Source of the DNA: Synchiropus splendidus
Lineage: Eukaryota > Chordata > Actinopteri > Syngnathiformes > Callionymidae
Direction of reading: 5' to 3'
NCBI RefSeq assembly: GCF_027744825.2
Contig: NC_071340.1
Span: 4,652,501-4,716,500 of the forward strand
Length of the DNA: 64,000 nucleotides
Every line of letters starts with the position of its first letter. Positions within the stretch are counted from its first letter, which is position 1. The translations under genes were made by a program, and so were the position numbers. This document shows, piece after piece, positions 26,341 to 39,194 of the stretch. Below the pieces are notes generated by a model. It had not been told where the DNA came from, searched no databases, and saw only the letters and a program-made list of their open reading frames with translations.

Positions 26341-27565
26341 TGCACTCACTCTTTTCATTTTGTTTCTTGGGAAAAATAACTGGGCTTGCCTAAGCTACAT
26401 ATCATATAAGATATATCCTGTATTAATGAACAAATGTCTGTTTCTACTACTCCATGGATACAGATGGCTGAATGCTGATTGTGGAGAGAAAAGTAGATAT
26501 CTGTTCATCTCTGAGAGAACTCGACCCACAAGGTGTCCAACTCAGAGAACAGGAGAAGGATAAGATGACTTCATTGCCATAGGTATGTTTCAAAAGGCCA
26601 CACATTTCTTGGGCATTGGCTTGGATTGTTGTCATTAACTTAGCCATTTGGGATCTGTATCGATGGCTGCAATGATGGATTCTTGTACAAAATCATTTGG
26701 AATAACTCATTTTCTACAACCGTGAATCCAAAATCAAAACACAGAGACAGTTGAGAAATGCAATGTGTTATTTTTTGCTGAATTTTTTTGATTGAAGACG
26801 GCATCATCAGCTGTCTTGTTGAATGTTTCTTACAAGAGTAGATAGCTCCTGTCTCTTCAAATAATTGTACTGGAATGCCAATCAATTCTCTGAAATCCAG
26901 ATGCAGACGCAGAAACAACCTTTAGTCGAGAATCTGAACTCAGATCTGAGAAAGTGTGTTGCATGACATTTACAGACTGCCTGTACAGATTCCCTCACTC
27001 ACAACACAAGGTGCTACTTGCTGTCTCTTCGCAGGTATCTTGCTGAGCTTTTCCTCTATGAACGAACAAGTTGCTTTTAAATCCAAGAATCTGGTCCTGA
27101 AACGCACTCAAACAGCATTGTGAACACCCAGGTTTCTTCTGTTTTTATTGTTATTGACTGGATTTTAATAGCAGCACTTTCACTGACTTGTACTAGAAAA
27201 TTGCCACATATTGAGAAACTGTCATTGCAGTGGTTCCTTTTTATTTTGGTCCTCCGGGTGGCGGGGGGTCAAACATAAGGCAATCAATCTCAGCCTCCTT
27301 GCAGTGCGTAATTGCTACAGGTATTTCAGGAAAGCAGTGCAGTTTTTTATGTACACATTTGTTGCGTAATTGGCTCTTGAATCAATAACTGGAGGGCTCT
27401 AATGCATTCCAGTGTTGGAGAGTATTACTGCATGGCCTTGAAATGTGTATCCTCAATAAATGTTGCTGTACCATGCAGCTATTACATTTGATTTTGTACT
27501 GCATTAAGCTACTTCAACTAATTTTAAGTATAGTTTATAGCGATATGAGAGTGGCTATATTAGTG

Positions 27566-27566
27566 G

Positions 27567-27628
<62 letters not shown>
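27566..27628. repeat. (AT)n followed by poly-T
   Basis: About 17 AT units pass directly into 28 T residues. Confidence 0.95.
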
Positions 27629-27631
<3 letters not shown>

Positions 27632-27927
27632 TTTGGTTGACTGAGTTTAATGTATATAAGTAGCTCCCAAATCGGTTTCATTTATGTATTTTTTCTTTTT
27701 AAACTACATTTCTCCCCATCACTGACTGTTACATCAAGATTCTCACTGCCATCACCATGAAACACATATATTATATTTTATTTATTCGTTTCCTTAATTT
27801 TGGGAAAGAGCTCAAGAGTGGTGCTACTTTTTTTGTTTATTGGTTTTAATTTGCAAACACAACTGTTTAGACTGGTTGAGTCATTAAACAGCTGTCATAC
27901 ATAAAAAGTTTATCTGGTCCTTTTGAT

Positions 27928-28444
27928 CAGTGATTCTTAACCATAGGGCCGAGGCACACGGTTGGGTCGCAAAAAGTGAAGGCTCTGAGATGCTCAGTTT
28001 TAATACACTGATACACGCCACATACAGCGGCAGTAGTGTGTCATTGAATTGACTTGACAGCTACACATCTGTGATAGTTACCAACTATGAAGAACTTTTT
28101 AAAGAAGTTTTTAAAATCAATTAGAACATTGTATGGCAATACGTTGAATTACACTTTACTTATCCTCTTTAGAGTTTATTTAAGGAAAAAATGATATTTA
28201 GATGTTTCATATTATAATTATATTAATTCAGAATTTTATTTATGACCTACAGTTTTTCCAATTTTCTCAAGTGTATTTGTTTTTCTTAAGTAAAAACATG
28301 ACTTGCAAGTCATGAAGAAGTTTTGGTTTGTTTACATGTATGGTTACACAAAAGGAAATCAGTCATTTCTAATTATGAATGGGCCCTGGACCCATTTGTT
28401 CTGGAAAAGGTGGGCCCCAAGATCAAAAAGGTTAAGAACCTCTG
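27928..28444. mobile_element. hAT-type element remnant
   Basis: The left end CAGTGATTCTTAACCATAGG and right end (complement) CAGAGGTTCTTAACCTTTTT match the usual hAT-type fish terminus. The flanking 8-mers CTTTTGAT and TTCTAGAT agree at five of eight positions, so a target duplication is only weakly supported. The interior of about 500 bp is AT-rich and non-coding. Confidence 0.6.
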
Positions 28445-28744
28445 TTCTAGATTGTAGACCAAAAGGAATCTATCCCAGCAACCTGGGGCAAGAGGCAGAG
28501 GATATGCTGCACAGGTCACTGAAGCCACTCACACTAACAAGACAAGTTAAGCTCATCAACTAAAACCAGAAAATAGTAGTGTTTGAATGTGGGACGAAAT
28601 CTGAGTGCCCCAAGGAATCCCGTACGAACCCAGGGAGAACATAAAAACAAAGATCTGGTCCAAGGGTTGCTCGAGTTGGCATGGAGTTGTTTTGCTCTGC
28701 GGCTGCAGCACTCACTTCACTGTCATCCTTGATGTGTCAATTAG

Positions 28745-29210
28745 TGATGTGCGTATCGATCCTGAATTATTGATACCTCCGATACCGGATCTTGACTCTC
28801 TACAATCAATTCTCAAACTAAAATATCGATACTTAAATAATTTGAGGTAATGCATATCCTTAACAGGAAGACGATGAAAAGTAAACTATTGCGATCCTGT
28901 CTGGACACGAGGTTGGTGGGAACTATTTTTCTTCCGCCAGTTAGGTATAAGAGCAGCAGCACGCTGCTCCTCGCCAGTCACAGTCAAGACTCGATTGCTC
29001 TCAGTGCTGTAGAGTGGCTGACCGTTAGCGGAGCGATGTGTTGGAGCTACTTCAGTGCCACAAAAAACCAAGAAGCTGTGTGTGACGCCTGTTGAAAAAC
29101 CACACAATGTTCTGGTAACACAACAAACATAGGGCATCAAATAGCAACTATTTTGAATTGCACTTTTGCATCCAATGTTGACACCCAAGTCAAATGCATG
29201 TTGAAACATA
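28745..29210 (+). pseudogene. hAT-type transposase remnant with BED zinc-finger start
   Basis: The terminal part AGTGATGTGCGTATCGATCC and the CGATACC-like repeats are typical of a fish DNA transposon end. It is followed at about 29035-29095 by CWSYFSATKNQEAVCDAC. This fits the start of a BED zinc finger (aromatic, F, then C-x2-C); the expected H-x-H part is lost after a stop. An inserted base probably turned a VWSYF-type start into CWSYF. The rest is frameshifted. Confidence 0.6.
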
Positions 29211-29509
29211 GGTGTGCAAAGCCTTCAAAAAGGCAAAAGGCCACTCCCTCCTGTGTGATCTTCCAAGTGAGAGGGTTTGGATGCAAGGCGGGACGATAGG
29301 GAACTTTCCCCATTACTTCAATCCTGATGGCATTTGTTATATATCGTACGTTATGTGGCTTTCCCCCTTGCTGACACTGCTGTAGAAATCACTGTGTCTT
29401 CAACATGGTCATTTGAGGTGCCTTGTCTACCAAGTGACTCCAAGCAGTGCACAGAGTAAAAAGAAGACTACCCCATTCCTAACCCTAACCTCAGCCTCCA
29501 TCTTTCTTA

Positions 29510-29880
29510 TTACAGGATACCATGCAGCAGGATGTGCTACAGAGGGCAGAACATGTGGGCCACCTTGGCACCTTGAGAGTGAGAATGTGTTTGTCAAGAA
29601 AGATGAAGCAAGTCCATCAAGGGTGAAGTATAAAATGGTGGAAATGGTTGATCTGATCAGAAAATAAAATCAGCAATGGAGGATCTGAAGGAAGAAATAT
29701 GAAAACAAATTGAGGATATGATGGAGAAGAAGCAGAAGATGGCAACACAGTGTGCGCAAGTTGAAAGTCATCGAAGGGAAATTGTCACAGTGAAAGAGTC
29801 AGCAACGAGACAATGTGAGGAAACAGTATTCAAAGCTTGCCCCCACCTTCATCAAAGAAAAAGGTGAAGTAATTATGTTT
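29510..29880 (+). other. Unassigned charged/coiled-coil-like coding relic
   Basis: Plus-strand frames read MVEMVDLIRK, then after a stop KSAMEDLKEEI, then KQIEDMMEKKQKMATQCAQ and ESHRREIVTVKESATRQC. The run is strongly charged with a heptad-like appearance, and it has a stop codon. It could be the ORF1 relic of a retroelement or the trace of a processed gene. I do not recognise it. No splice-compatible open frame links it to other exons. Confidence 0.3.
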
Positions 29881-30075
29881 TAGCCTAGGCCAAAGATTTT
29901 ATTCATCACATAAATATATTGTAAGATTTGAGTGAAATGAATGTCCATGATCGATAAGTGTGATGATCACCAGGGCTGGTGGAACCAGACTTCACAAAGG
30001 ATTTTGTAGTGGTGCTGAGTTTCATTCTTTCTGATCATTCCAGGATTTTGTGTGACATTTACAGCATGTGTTTCA

Positions 30076-30270
<195 letters not shown>

Positions 30271-32318
30271 CTAAACATGAAACAAGAAATCAGAATGCAA
30301 AATTGTTTTACGAAATGACAATTATGCTGTTCACCCCCAACCCTATTAATGTAGTTGTATTGCTCATTTCATGGAACACGAAACGCACAAAGGGGGTAAG
30401 AGTTTAGTGGAGAGAGAGCGCAGTTCACTACGAGGTTTTCATTGGTGTGGTCAGACACACCAATGATACACAGATGTTTCTTTTACTCTTCAAGAGATCT
30501 TTTTTTTTTTCTCTTTCTCCACTTGTGTTGTTGACAACAAATCGATATATGTATCCAGTTCCAGCTCAATCTTGCGCAGATATGATCTAAAGTAACGGTG
30601 GAATATGGATAAAGGGATGAAAGACAAAGCGCCTGAATAGAAGCCTTTATTAAGAAAGTCGGGAAAAGTTACTATGCCACCTCCAGATCGCTGTAATCAG
30701 TATTTACCTTTGATTACAACCTTAGCACACAGGGTTGCGCAAACAAACTGAAGCACACTGTGTCACTTTTGATTATTTGGCATTGAGTTGGCAAGGGGCC
30801 ATTTATCCCCACCAACACATGTCTGATTACAGGGTGTATTTCAGGGGGCACTATTTAATGGGTGTTTGGTTTGAGCAAGTGGCCTTTAGCTGGGGACAGA
30901 GAAAAGTTTCAGACCTTGAAAGTGAATGCTGGTTAACTGTGTTCTTGAACCAGTTTACATTGATTTTTCCGCAGGAGGTTGATGATGATTGCAGGAAAGT
31001 GACAAACTCATCTTTCATGTCCTAGTTTCACAACAAAACAATCAAATGTTTCGAAATTAGTGGCATATACCGTCCATCTGTGCACAGGACAATGATACAA
31101 TAAACTTCTAAAATTTCTTCATGAGTTGCCTGAAAATGCTTTGTGCTGGAGACGCTTCACAAACAAATCGCACCAACAAATATCACCAGTTTCGGATTTA
31201 CTGGACCTCAAGTGTAACGTTTTGACGTGAAAGTAGATGACAAACAGGTTACAATCGTTTGCCGTCCTGCCTTGATGCTGCTCTTCTACAAGCGCAGATT
31301 GTGGTTAGCACATTTTTATTGATTTATTTCACCTAAATCACCTTATATGAGCAAATCACAAATAATAATGAATAATGAATACATTTCAGGTGGTGACGTC
31401 ATGAAGCTCATTGAGTGAATGCTAAGAGTGTGCGTAGCAGTAATCAAAGCAAAGGGTGTTGTTGTTTTTTTTTGTTTTTTTGGATACTATATGTGTTCAA
31501 TCATAGCTTTGATGAATTTCTGGTTCAGCAAAGTTCAGCAACAGTTTGACAGATGGATTTCTGATTTTGGATTATCAAGTATTTGCTACCAGGTATCAGA
31601 GACATAGAACTCACAAAAACATTGACCAGACACTCGCATAAACACATACCAACAAACGCGCACACAAGATCCGACATGACATTTACCTAACGAGCCTCCA
31701 AACAACTTTCACGGACTTTCCAACTTTGGCATTTCCTCCCTGCATTCTCTATTTGTCCGCTTTAATTGTCAGCCGTGAATTGCGGCAAGTAATCGTTAAT
31801 GTGTGAACCACAAAATGGAGTGTTGTTATCGAGGCTGGAGGTGAGCGGCAGGTGAGGAGGAGGATGGGTGGAATCAGATCAGATTAAGGAAAACTACACG
31901 TGGAGCCTGAAGTGCATAGATGAATATCAAAGGGAGCCTTTCCACTCGTGTGTTTCGAAGCAAGTGTATGATTAACTTCATGATTTTACTTTCCAGAGGC
32001 GATCGGTGACATCATACACTGCTCAGTTGTAGGTCACATGTGCAGTACACCGAGTTCAAGCTGACTGCGAGTGGGTTCGATTAAAAGGCAATAGAAAAGG
32101 TAGGAGTATTCGTTTATCTTCATCTGACACTCTAGGTTAAGAGAAAACACTTGATTTTGACCACTGACCATGTGTAGATGTGGGCTTCTACTACCTAAAC
32201 TCAGGTCCAGTTTTGGTCATTACTTCTAACAGGATTATGAATTGAAATAAGGAAACAACATTAAAATCACAGGACTGTTCTAAAGCACGGCTCTGTTGAG
32301 GGTGGTTTTTTTTGGAAG

Positions 32319-32335
32319 ATATATATATATATATT
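32319..32335. repeat. (AT)n microsatellite
   Basis: About eight AT units. The motif GGAATGCAAA recurs twice just downstream (32341-32380). Confidence 0.85.
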
Positions 32336-35230
32336 ATTCCAGGAATGCAAATATATATTATTATTATAGGAATGCAAACAAAACGGGCTAATCCTGAAAC
32401 TTGCTCTCGTAGTGTGATGATTCTTTATTTAAACTGATGAATTATTCAGTGGGATCTCTGTGTACAAAATCCAACATAGTGGTCTCACAATGTGCCCTCA
32501 CTGCTTGTCACTACTGCGTTCTTATTGTACTGACAGATCAACTTTGGTTGAACTAGAAGAACTAAAGAGGGCGTGGCACCACTGAGCCGACATTACCGAA
32601 TAATACAGATCATACTGTGCTTCATACAGCGCAAAGTGTGAAAATCCAGACGCAACGTCTTATTCAAGCTTTTACCTTAGCTGAACTATTCACTGTACAA
32701 AACCCATGCTGACAGCTATGCATCGGACATACATTCTGAAATAGTGATTGTCTTCATCATTTCCATTAACACAACTGCAATCGACTGTTGCTACTTATGA
32801 AGGCAAGCGGTTCTGCAACCTCCAGTTGTCTTTGCTAAGTAGATAAATCTGACAAGCCGCTTGATGGTTTCTTTTATTTTATTCATTTTATTTATTTTTT
32901 ATCTACATACCGTCATAGATAAATCATTTATGTTTTTCATCTTTAGGGGCTCAGGAGGGAGGGGAAGATAAAATGTACGGTAAGTCAAATGTGTAAAAAA
33001 TGTGGATAATGAGAAATACAATAAATAAATAAAACGGAAAAAACACCTGCTAAAGACAACAACAAATAAAACTATGACGTATTAAAATATGAAGGACTAT
33101 ATTATCATTTGCAACAGCATTTTTTTTCTTTTTTTTTTTCTTAGCAAATAGCACGGTGATACGTCCTAGCTGAACGTAGAGCTAATGACATTTCACAAAC
33201 ATTTCACAAATTTAACGTGGTGAAGCGTAAATGAGGTCCTGCATATGAGGTGAAAAGAGACATGGGACAGAAGCAGACTGTGAGGAGCAGTGCAGAATTT
33301 CATGAGAACAGATAAAACGCTGCAGGAAGCAGTTATTAGAGAGAGAGCAAAGGAAGCAGATCCAGCAGCTCAGGGAGAGAATGAGGGAATTTCATGGTTG
33401 TCCAGTGGAATTGTTAAGAGCTCGTCAGCAGTCAATTCCTACCGTCTTCAAAAACCGCCACACACTGATGGGTGTGAACACTGGGGGCGGGTGGAGGAGA
33501 CTCCAGCACTTGGAAGTCGGGTGTGTTTTTAGACAGAGCATGGCTTTTCCTGCACTCAGATTATTCCTTTATTTTGTTCAGCGGGTGGACTGTCACACTT
33601 CTGCTGACATGCCATCCACTGTGTAGTTTCAGTTAGTAACACTTAAACTGCCATGATGGCAGGATTTACTAGAGTTCTTATGTGTAGAAAACAAACGGTG
33701 AATACGGTCAGTGCTCTGGGGCACCGCACCAGCTCATGGGTCTGCTTGTTTACATGGCATGATTTTGAAATTTCAATTTAAGTATGTCACATCCAAGCAC
33801 CCACCTCCTATCTCTAGCAATGAACTGTTCCATCTTCATGCAAACATATTGCAAACCAAACTCACTGCTGGGCTGATTGAAACTTGAACCCAATTTTGAG
33901 ATGAAAATGAAACTTCTGTCAGAGGGCTACATGGATGGACAGGACACGTTCATAGACATATGGAATTGTTTGATGTTTTATGACTGAATGTGAGCACACA
34001 TCCTAGAACTGGACCATACGGTGACTGAGAAAGAATTGATTTCCACTTCTTCTGAACTGAGGAATGACCCTGATGAACAATGCATTATGTGCGTTTAAAT
34101 TTTAAAGACTCCATCAGTGTAGCTGATAGGAACACATACATGTAATACAATTGTGTCAAACAATCGTATTATGACGCGCAATATAAGCAAGTAACATGCT
34201 TAACTGTCCATCTTGATTTTGTGTGTTACATCCAATTTGAAACTATACAGCACCAGCTGATAAATCCAAGGTAAGAGCCGTCATGATTATTAACTAGAGT
34301 GAAATACCCATAAATACAGCAATTAAAACATGTGCACATTTGTGTTTAGCAATGCCTTTTTCAAAGTTAGAAGTCATGGTTATTCTTCACTAGTGGCCCA
34401 TCTTCTGACAATTATCACTATTGAAATAGAATCAATACTGGAGCATTTCTTCAATCATTCAACTCAGTTTAATACTCACCATGTGAGATGTCAACAATAA
34501 AGTCAGTTACGGTGACTTGAACCTGAAGCTTTGCCATGATGCCCGGGAGTCCAGCCAACCAAGCACAGTGTTTTTTCAGTCAAATGGGGAATTTACAAGG
34601 AAACAAGTTTATGCCACTAAAATTGAGCCTCGACACATCAGACCACAAACATCTCATGTGTTTCCCTGTGTTTTCACCCATGAGTGTAACACCAACTCTT
34701 TAGTGCCCCTATTGCTCCGCCTCAACTGACTGCTTCAGGCAGGCGGCAAAATGGACTCCAGTGAGAACAGCACATTTCACTATTTTCTTTACTTTCTACG
34801 TCATCATAGTGGTGTCAGTAGTCCTGTCTGCTGTGGTACGTCGGGGCAGGAGATGTCCCATGCGGGACAGAAACAGACTTAATCCAATCATAAAAAAGAC
34901 AGACGCAGTCTCTGGCTCTCCCCTGGCCTCCAGCGAAGGACATCCAAGAGAGGAGGGTCCTAGCCAAAGTACTGAGCATCATGGGCTACACCACCCACCC
35001 CTTGCACAAAACTTTTGGGGGCTTAAATCGCACCTTCAGTCAGAGACTATTGCACCGTAAGTGCACGACGGAGCCCCTTTGTAGGTCATTCATACTGTAA
35101 TGTCACTCGAAGAGTGATGATTGACATATCCCTCTTCCGCCTGTCAGACTAGAGAGAAATAGCTGCCACCGACAAGACTACATCTCCAATCTGGAGACAA
35201 TGGTTGCATTTGGGCAAAGCCAGGTGACAC

Positions 35231-35328
35231 TGACGTCATCACAGATGCTGCCATCGAAATCTCAAGAGAGCCACGAGAGCAAGCGGCGAGACCTACCCTC
35301 TCCTTCTGCCACGCAATTTGTGACGTCA
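35231..35328. promoter_or_regulatory. Two perfect CRE palindromes 90 bp apart
   Basis: TGACGTCA occurs at 35231-35238 and 35321-35328. This is the full CREB/ATF palindrome. A CAATGCATTGTGGGAA stretch follows at about 35456-35471. Function is inferred only. Confidence 0.4.
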
Positions 35329-36249
35329 CTGAATTTACTCCGTTGAGTCACCAAGACTGAGGTTGTATTGAATTTCGCCCGCCACTAGGACATCATAGAG
35401 TTTACACGGCATATTTGACTCAAACCTGTCACAGACAGCGAGCTGATCCATACCCAATGCATTGTGGGAAGTCGGTGTGGGCCAGAATGGATAGGCGCGT
35501 GATTGGCTCTAGAATTTGAAAACAATCACACAGTTTACGTTCTTCAGTCTCAAACTCAGAAATTAAGATAGACAGTAACAGTAACTAAAATAAAAAGTGT
35601 ACATATAAATGGCTACTGTTTTTCTCGGGTGCCTTGGTACATTTCTCTAATCATCATTACGATTAGCAAAATGGAAAGTGCATTTCTCATAACAGTTTGT
35701 GCAAATTGCAAAACAGCATGGATTGCCTGCAAAAACCAGTTTCCTGCTTAGTCCATCTCTCAAAAGTGAATCACTGTGTCAATGAACATGTCATGCCATC
35801 CGAATGTCAAGTCCTGTCACTGTGTACGGACAAGATAGTCAGATTGCTGTGTCAAAGCCCAAGGTATGTCCAGGACTGGCCTATGATTCCACACCAACAA
35901 CATCATCACATCCGGAAACCAGCTGGTGCCCAGACTTTCCAGGAATACCACGATCACCAAAAGTCTGTGGTCCCTTTCATGCTGTAACAGCAGCAGCAGC
36001 ATCAGACGTAGAGGGGGGAAAGCATACAACAGTCCCGTCAGCCATCGAAGATGGGCTCGGGTGTCCATCCCCAGCGGAGGGCACTCCGACACTCTCAAAG
36101 AGAAACAAAGGGGACATTTTGCATTCCCTTTTGTAGCAATTGGATCTGCAACCAGCAATCCAAACCTGATTTGTGACAGAACCCTCTGTGTCTGGGTCAG
36201 TAATTCTCCCCTTGATGACGCTAGGAGGTGCCAGTCATCCTAGTATGTC

Positions 36250-37150
36250 ATCACTCTGATACCTTGATACCTCTGATGCCTCCACAATATACACATACTG
36301 TATATAATACCGTGAGTGTGGTGACTATATCCTTTGAGAGATCCTTTGAGAGGTGATCCCTGAGAGCCTCCATCTTTGGAGATGTGGTCGTGGGCCTTCT
36401 TTTAGCCTGGGTGCACTGTTCATGCACTGAACACGACGTCCTCAAGAGGCTCAGGCTCATTCCCTCCATTGTTGAAGCAAAAACCTCCACCATGTCGTTG
36501 AGGGGGAAACATCGGGTGGGAGGGGGACGGTATCCGCAACACTCTCTTTGTCCTCTGGAACTGGCTCCCAAGTATGCTGAGAGGGGTTTTCATACAGCTT
36601 TTCAGGGTCCACCATGGCTGTGGTCGAGCTGTGATATTGGTTCCAGTCCTTCATCTTTGGAGCCAATTACCAGGAACGAGATGGACCTGGTTCCAGCTCT
36701 CTGGTCTCCCTGGTCGGACTGGTGACCCATGGTGGCGTCGCTCTTCTGCAGGAAGGTCGAGGCATGCAGCACAGGTATCCAGTTACAGGACATGCTGGAG
36801 GCCCAGACATGCGTATCACCCACCAAATAAATCTTTGCATGCAGTACAAGTTGCTTTCACCGGAGGGTGATACTCTACGGCGAGCAGACGAGCAGGAAGA
36901 AACAGGGGTTTTATTGGGAGAGGTGGAGCCTACCTGGGCGGAGTGTTAAGTGAATCAATTCTCAGGCGCGAGGAGGAGCCTCCTGCATGGTTGAAACAAC
37001 ATCTTGTTTCAGTAGTACGCATGTACGTATGGCATCGACGTATCTTCTCTTGCGATGCTGCATGGCAAAAACTTTTGGAGTGTCTTATCCAGCCTCTGCA
37101 GGGATCTGCTATGATGTCATTCATGCAGCATCCATGGCAGCCAGAAGGTC
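36250..37150 (-). other. ORF-dense patch, possible degenerate LTR-element relic
   Basis: Short overlapping frames on both strands cover this patch without any domain I can name. On the minus strand a CCCAATAAAACC signal (36908-36919 region) is followed by TCTGCTCGCCGTAGAGTAT and then a GGTGGGTGATACGC stretch. That order would fit the R-U5 and primer-binding region of an LTR retroelement with a short gag-like start. No pol motif was seen and no paired LTR was found. Treat as unproven. Confidence 0.25.
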
Positions 37151-39174
37151 ATCTGTGTGTATGGCTGGTGATCATACACATATACATCTCCATGCTGATA
37201 AGGTTCCTCAATCATCACATTGTGCTCAATCAAATTATTTGAGCTAATGCCTCATACATTTCCTTTCATTAGTCAAGATTCACCTGGGAGCATAGAAGGA
37301 CTTGCGATGAACTGAAGCCTATATGTTGAGAGGGGTCAGACCATTCAACAGAGACATATGATAAACATTTTCAACCTCATGACATAAGCAACATATAATA
37401 TATAAAACAGCAGATAATTGTACAGAGACACTTGCATGGATGTAATAAAGCATTTGTAACTTGGTAATGACATCAGAAACTGCTTTATTGATGTGCACAA
37501 GTGACACAATGGTGTGCTAATTGAAGTAGTTTTGAGAACTTCAATTCTGATCTGAGAAATGTACCAAAGTGACTGAGAAAAACTGTAATATGCTAGTGCT
37601 TCTAAGTAGTCCACTTTGATGGGAAAATTGAATGTGTGTTGCTTCCTTCTACAATTGATAAAACTACAAGCATGATTATTAATTCAGTTGATGCCATTTT
37701 TCATTAGCACATGACATAACAGACGTTGCAGGTCTCAACAGTGTATTCATTAAATTACGCTATGTTTTAAGACTATTTATTTTGTTAAATTATGTTTTTT
37801 AATACAAAGAAACACTCATGAATTCTGTGTCAAAGCCATTTCTATTTGCTTTTTTAAATTGATGTTATTTATCTTATTACTACTCAGGTAAATTGTTTAA
37901 TTCTTGTTGTGGGGTGATAGGTCCTAATACGAAGGTGAACATTGTAATATTCAAGTTCTGAGTCCGAAACTCAGAAATTCAAAGCTCAGAATTAGTTAGC
38001 ACACAGTCCGACTGGTGAAATTAGTGACTCGTGTGGCTGTAATATTGTAACAGGGGTCGGAGAAGCTCAAAGAAATTGCAGCAGCACGATGTTATAGCAT
38101 GTGAATGAGCCGCAATTGGAGCCCCATTCATTTTCTTTTCGTGGTCCGTAAAAAAAGGCACCATGCATGATTCAATAGATTAAATATTTGTGACATGGCT
38201 GACACACAAATTGCCTTGACACCGGGTTGGAAAATGGTTAGAGACAAAGGCTTAGCATAAAAGAGAAGATCAATCAGTGACTCCCAACATTTGAGATGGA
38301 GCTAGAGTATTCCTAACTTTTACAGATGTTTATCTGATCCACTGAGGACATTCTTCCTCATCTCAGAAGCAACAATGAGGATGATGATGGGTGGGCAGAG
38401 CCATGAACCCGGGCCTACAGTACTGTTGGTAGTGTATTTTCTCTCATGCCCGCCGCTATTTCCCAGCTTCAACACCTAAATTAAAGTGCGAATGACTTTC
38501 ATGTAGACAACAGTGAATAGCTGTGTTCTGTCTTCCTTTTCTTGACGTTAATGTCAGAGTTGTTGACTGGAGGTAGACTGGTTTGTAAATGGAGAAAGTC
38601 TGAAACACATCGCCACTAGTGGCTTGAAAAAAATCAGTAATTGACTGTTACGAGCAAAAGCCTCTCAGCTGTGTCATTTGGGGAAGTTGTGTAATGGCCA
38701 TACAACACATAAACACACTGATTAAAAAGTATGTAAATTAAAAGACTATGCACCGCCACTTAAGGTTGCTGCCCAGTTGTTCTCTCAGCACAGAAGCAAA
38801 CACATCACTCCTGGTGAGGTTTCCTGTCACTCTCGTTTCATTCAGGATCATTTGCTTGAATATGGAGATGAGATGAGATAGCCAGAGTCTAATGCGTCAG
38901 TTCCAATGGGAAAGGTCAGTCACATTTTCACGTCAGTGACTGAGTGCACACATATAAATCAGAATTGTAATGCAGTCCTTTTCTATTTTACAGCAGGGGT
39001 AACGCACAGCCATTAGGAACAGTTCAGTGTAAGAGGAAGAGATGCACTTGTGGTGATCAAATGCTTTTTCCTTGTCCCTGAAATCACACAAGGAAATGAG
39101 GAAATCAAAAATTATTTATTGTTATCCCACTTCGGACAGAGGAATGTGAAAACACTCACTCGGGTCCGGGAAGG

Positions 39175-39194
39175 AAAAAAAAAAAAAAAAAAAA
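39175..39194. repeat. Poly-A tract
   Basis: Twenty A residues after CGGGAAGG. No identifiable retrotransposon body precedes it. Confidence 0.9.

Noticed and set aside
29478..29494. CCTAACCCTAACCTC as an interstitial telomere repeat
   Set aside because: Only about two units; too short to be meaningful.
35697..36725. Plus-strand frames as a new multi-exon gene
   Set aside because: No domain, no consistent splice pattern and equal openness on both strands; kept only as a possible retroelement relic.
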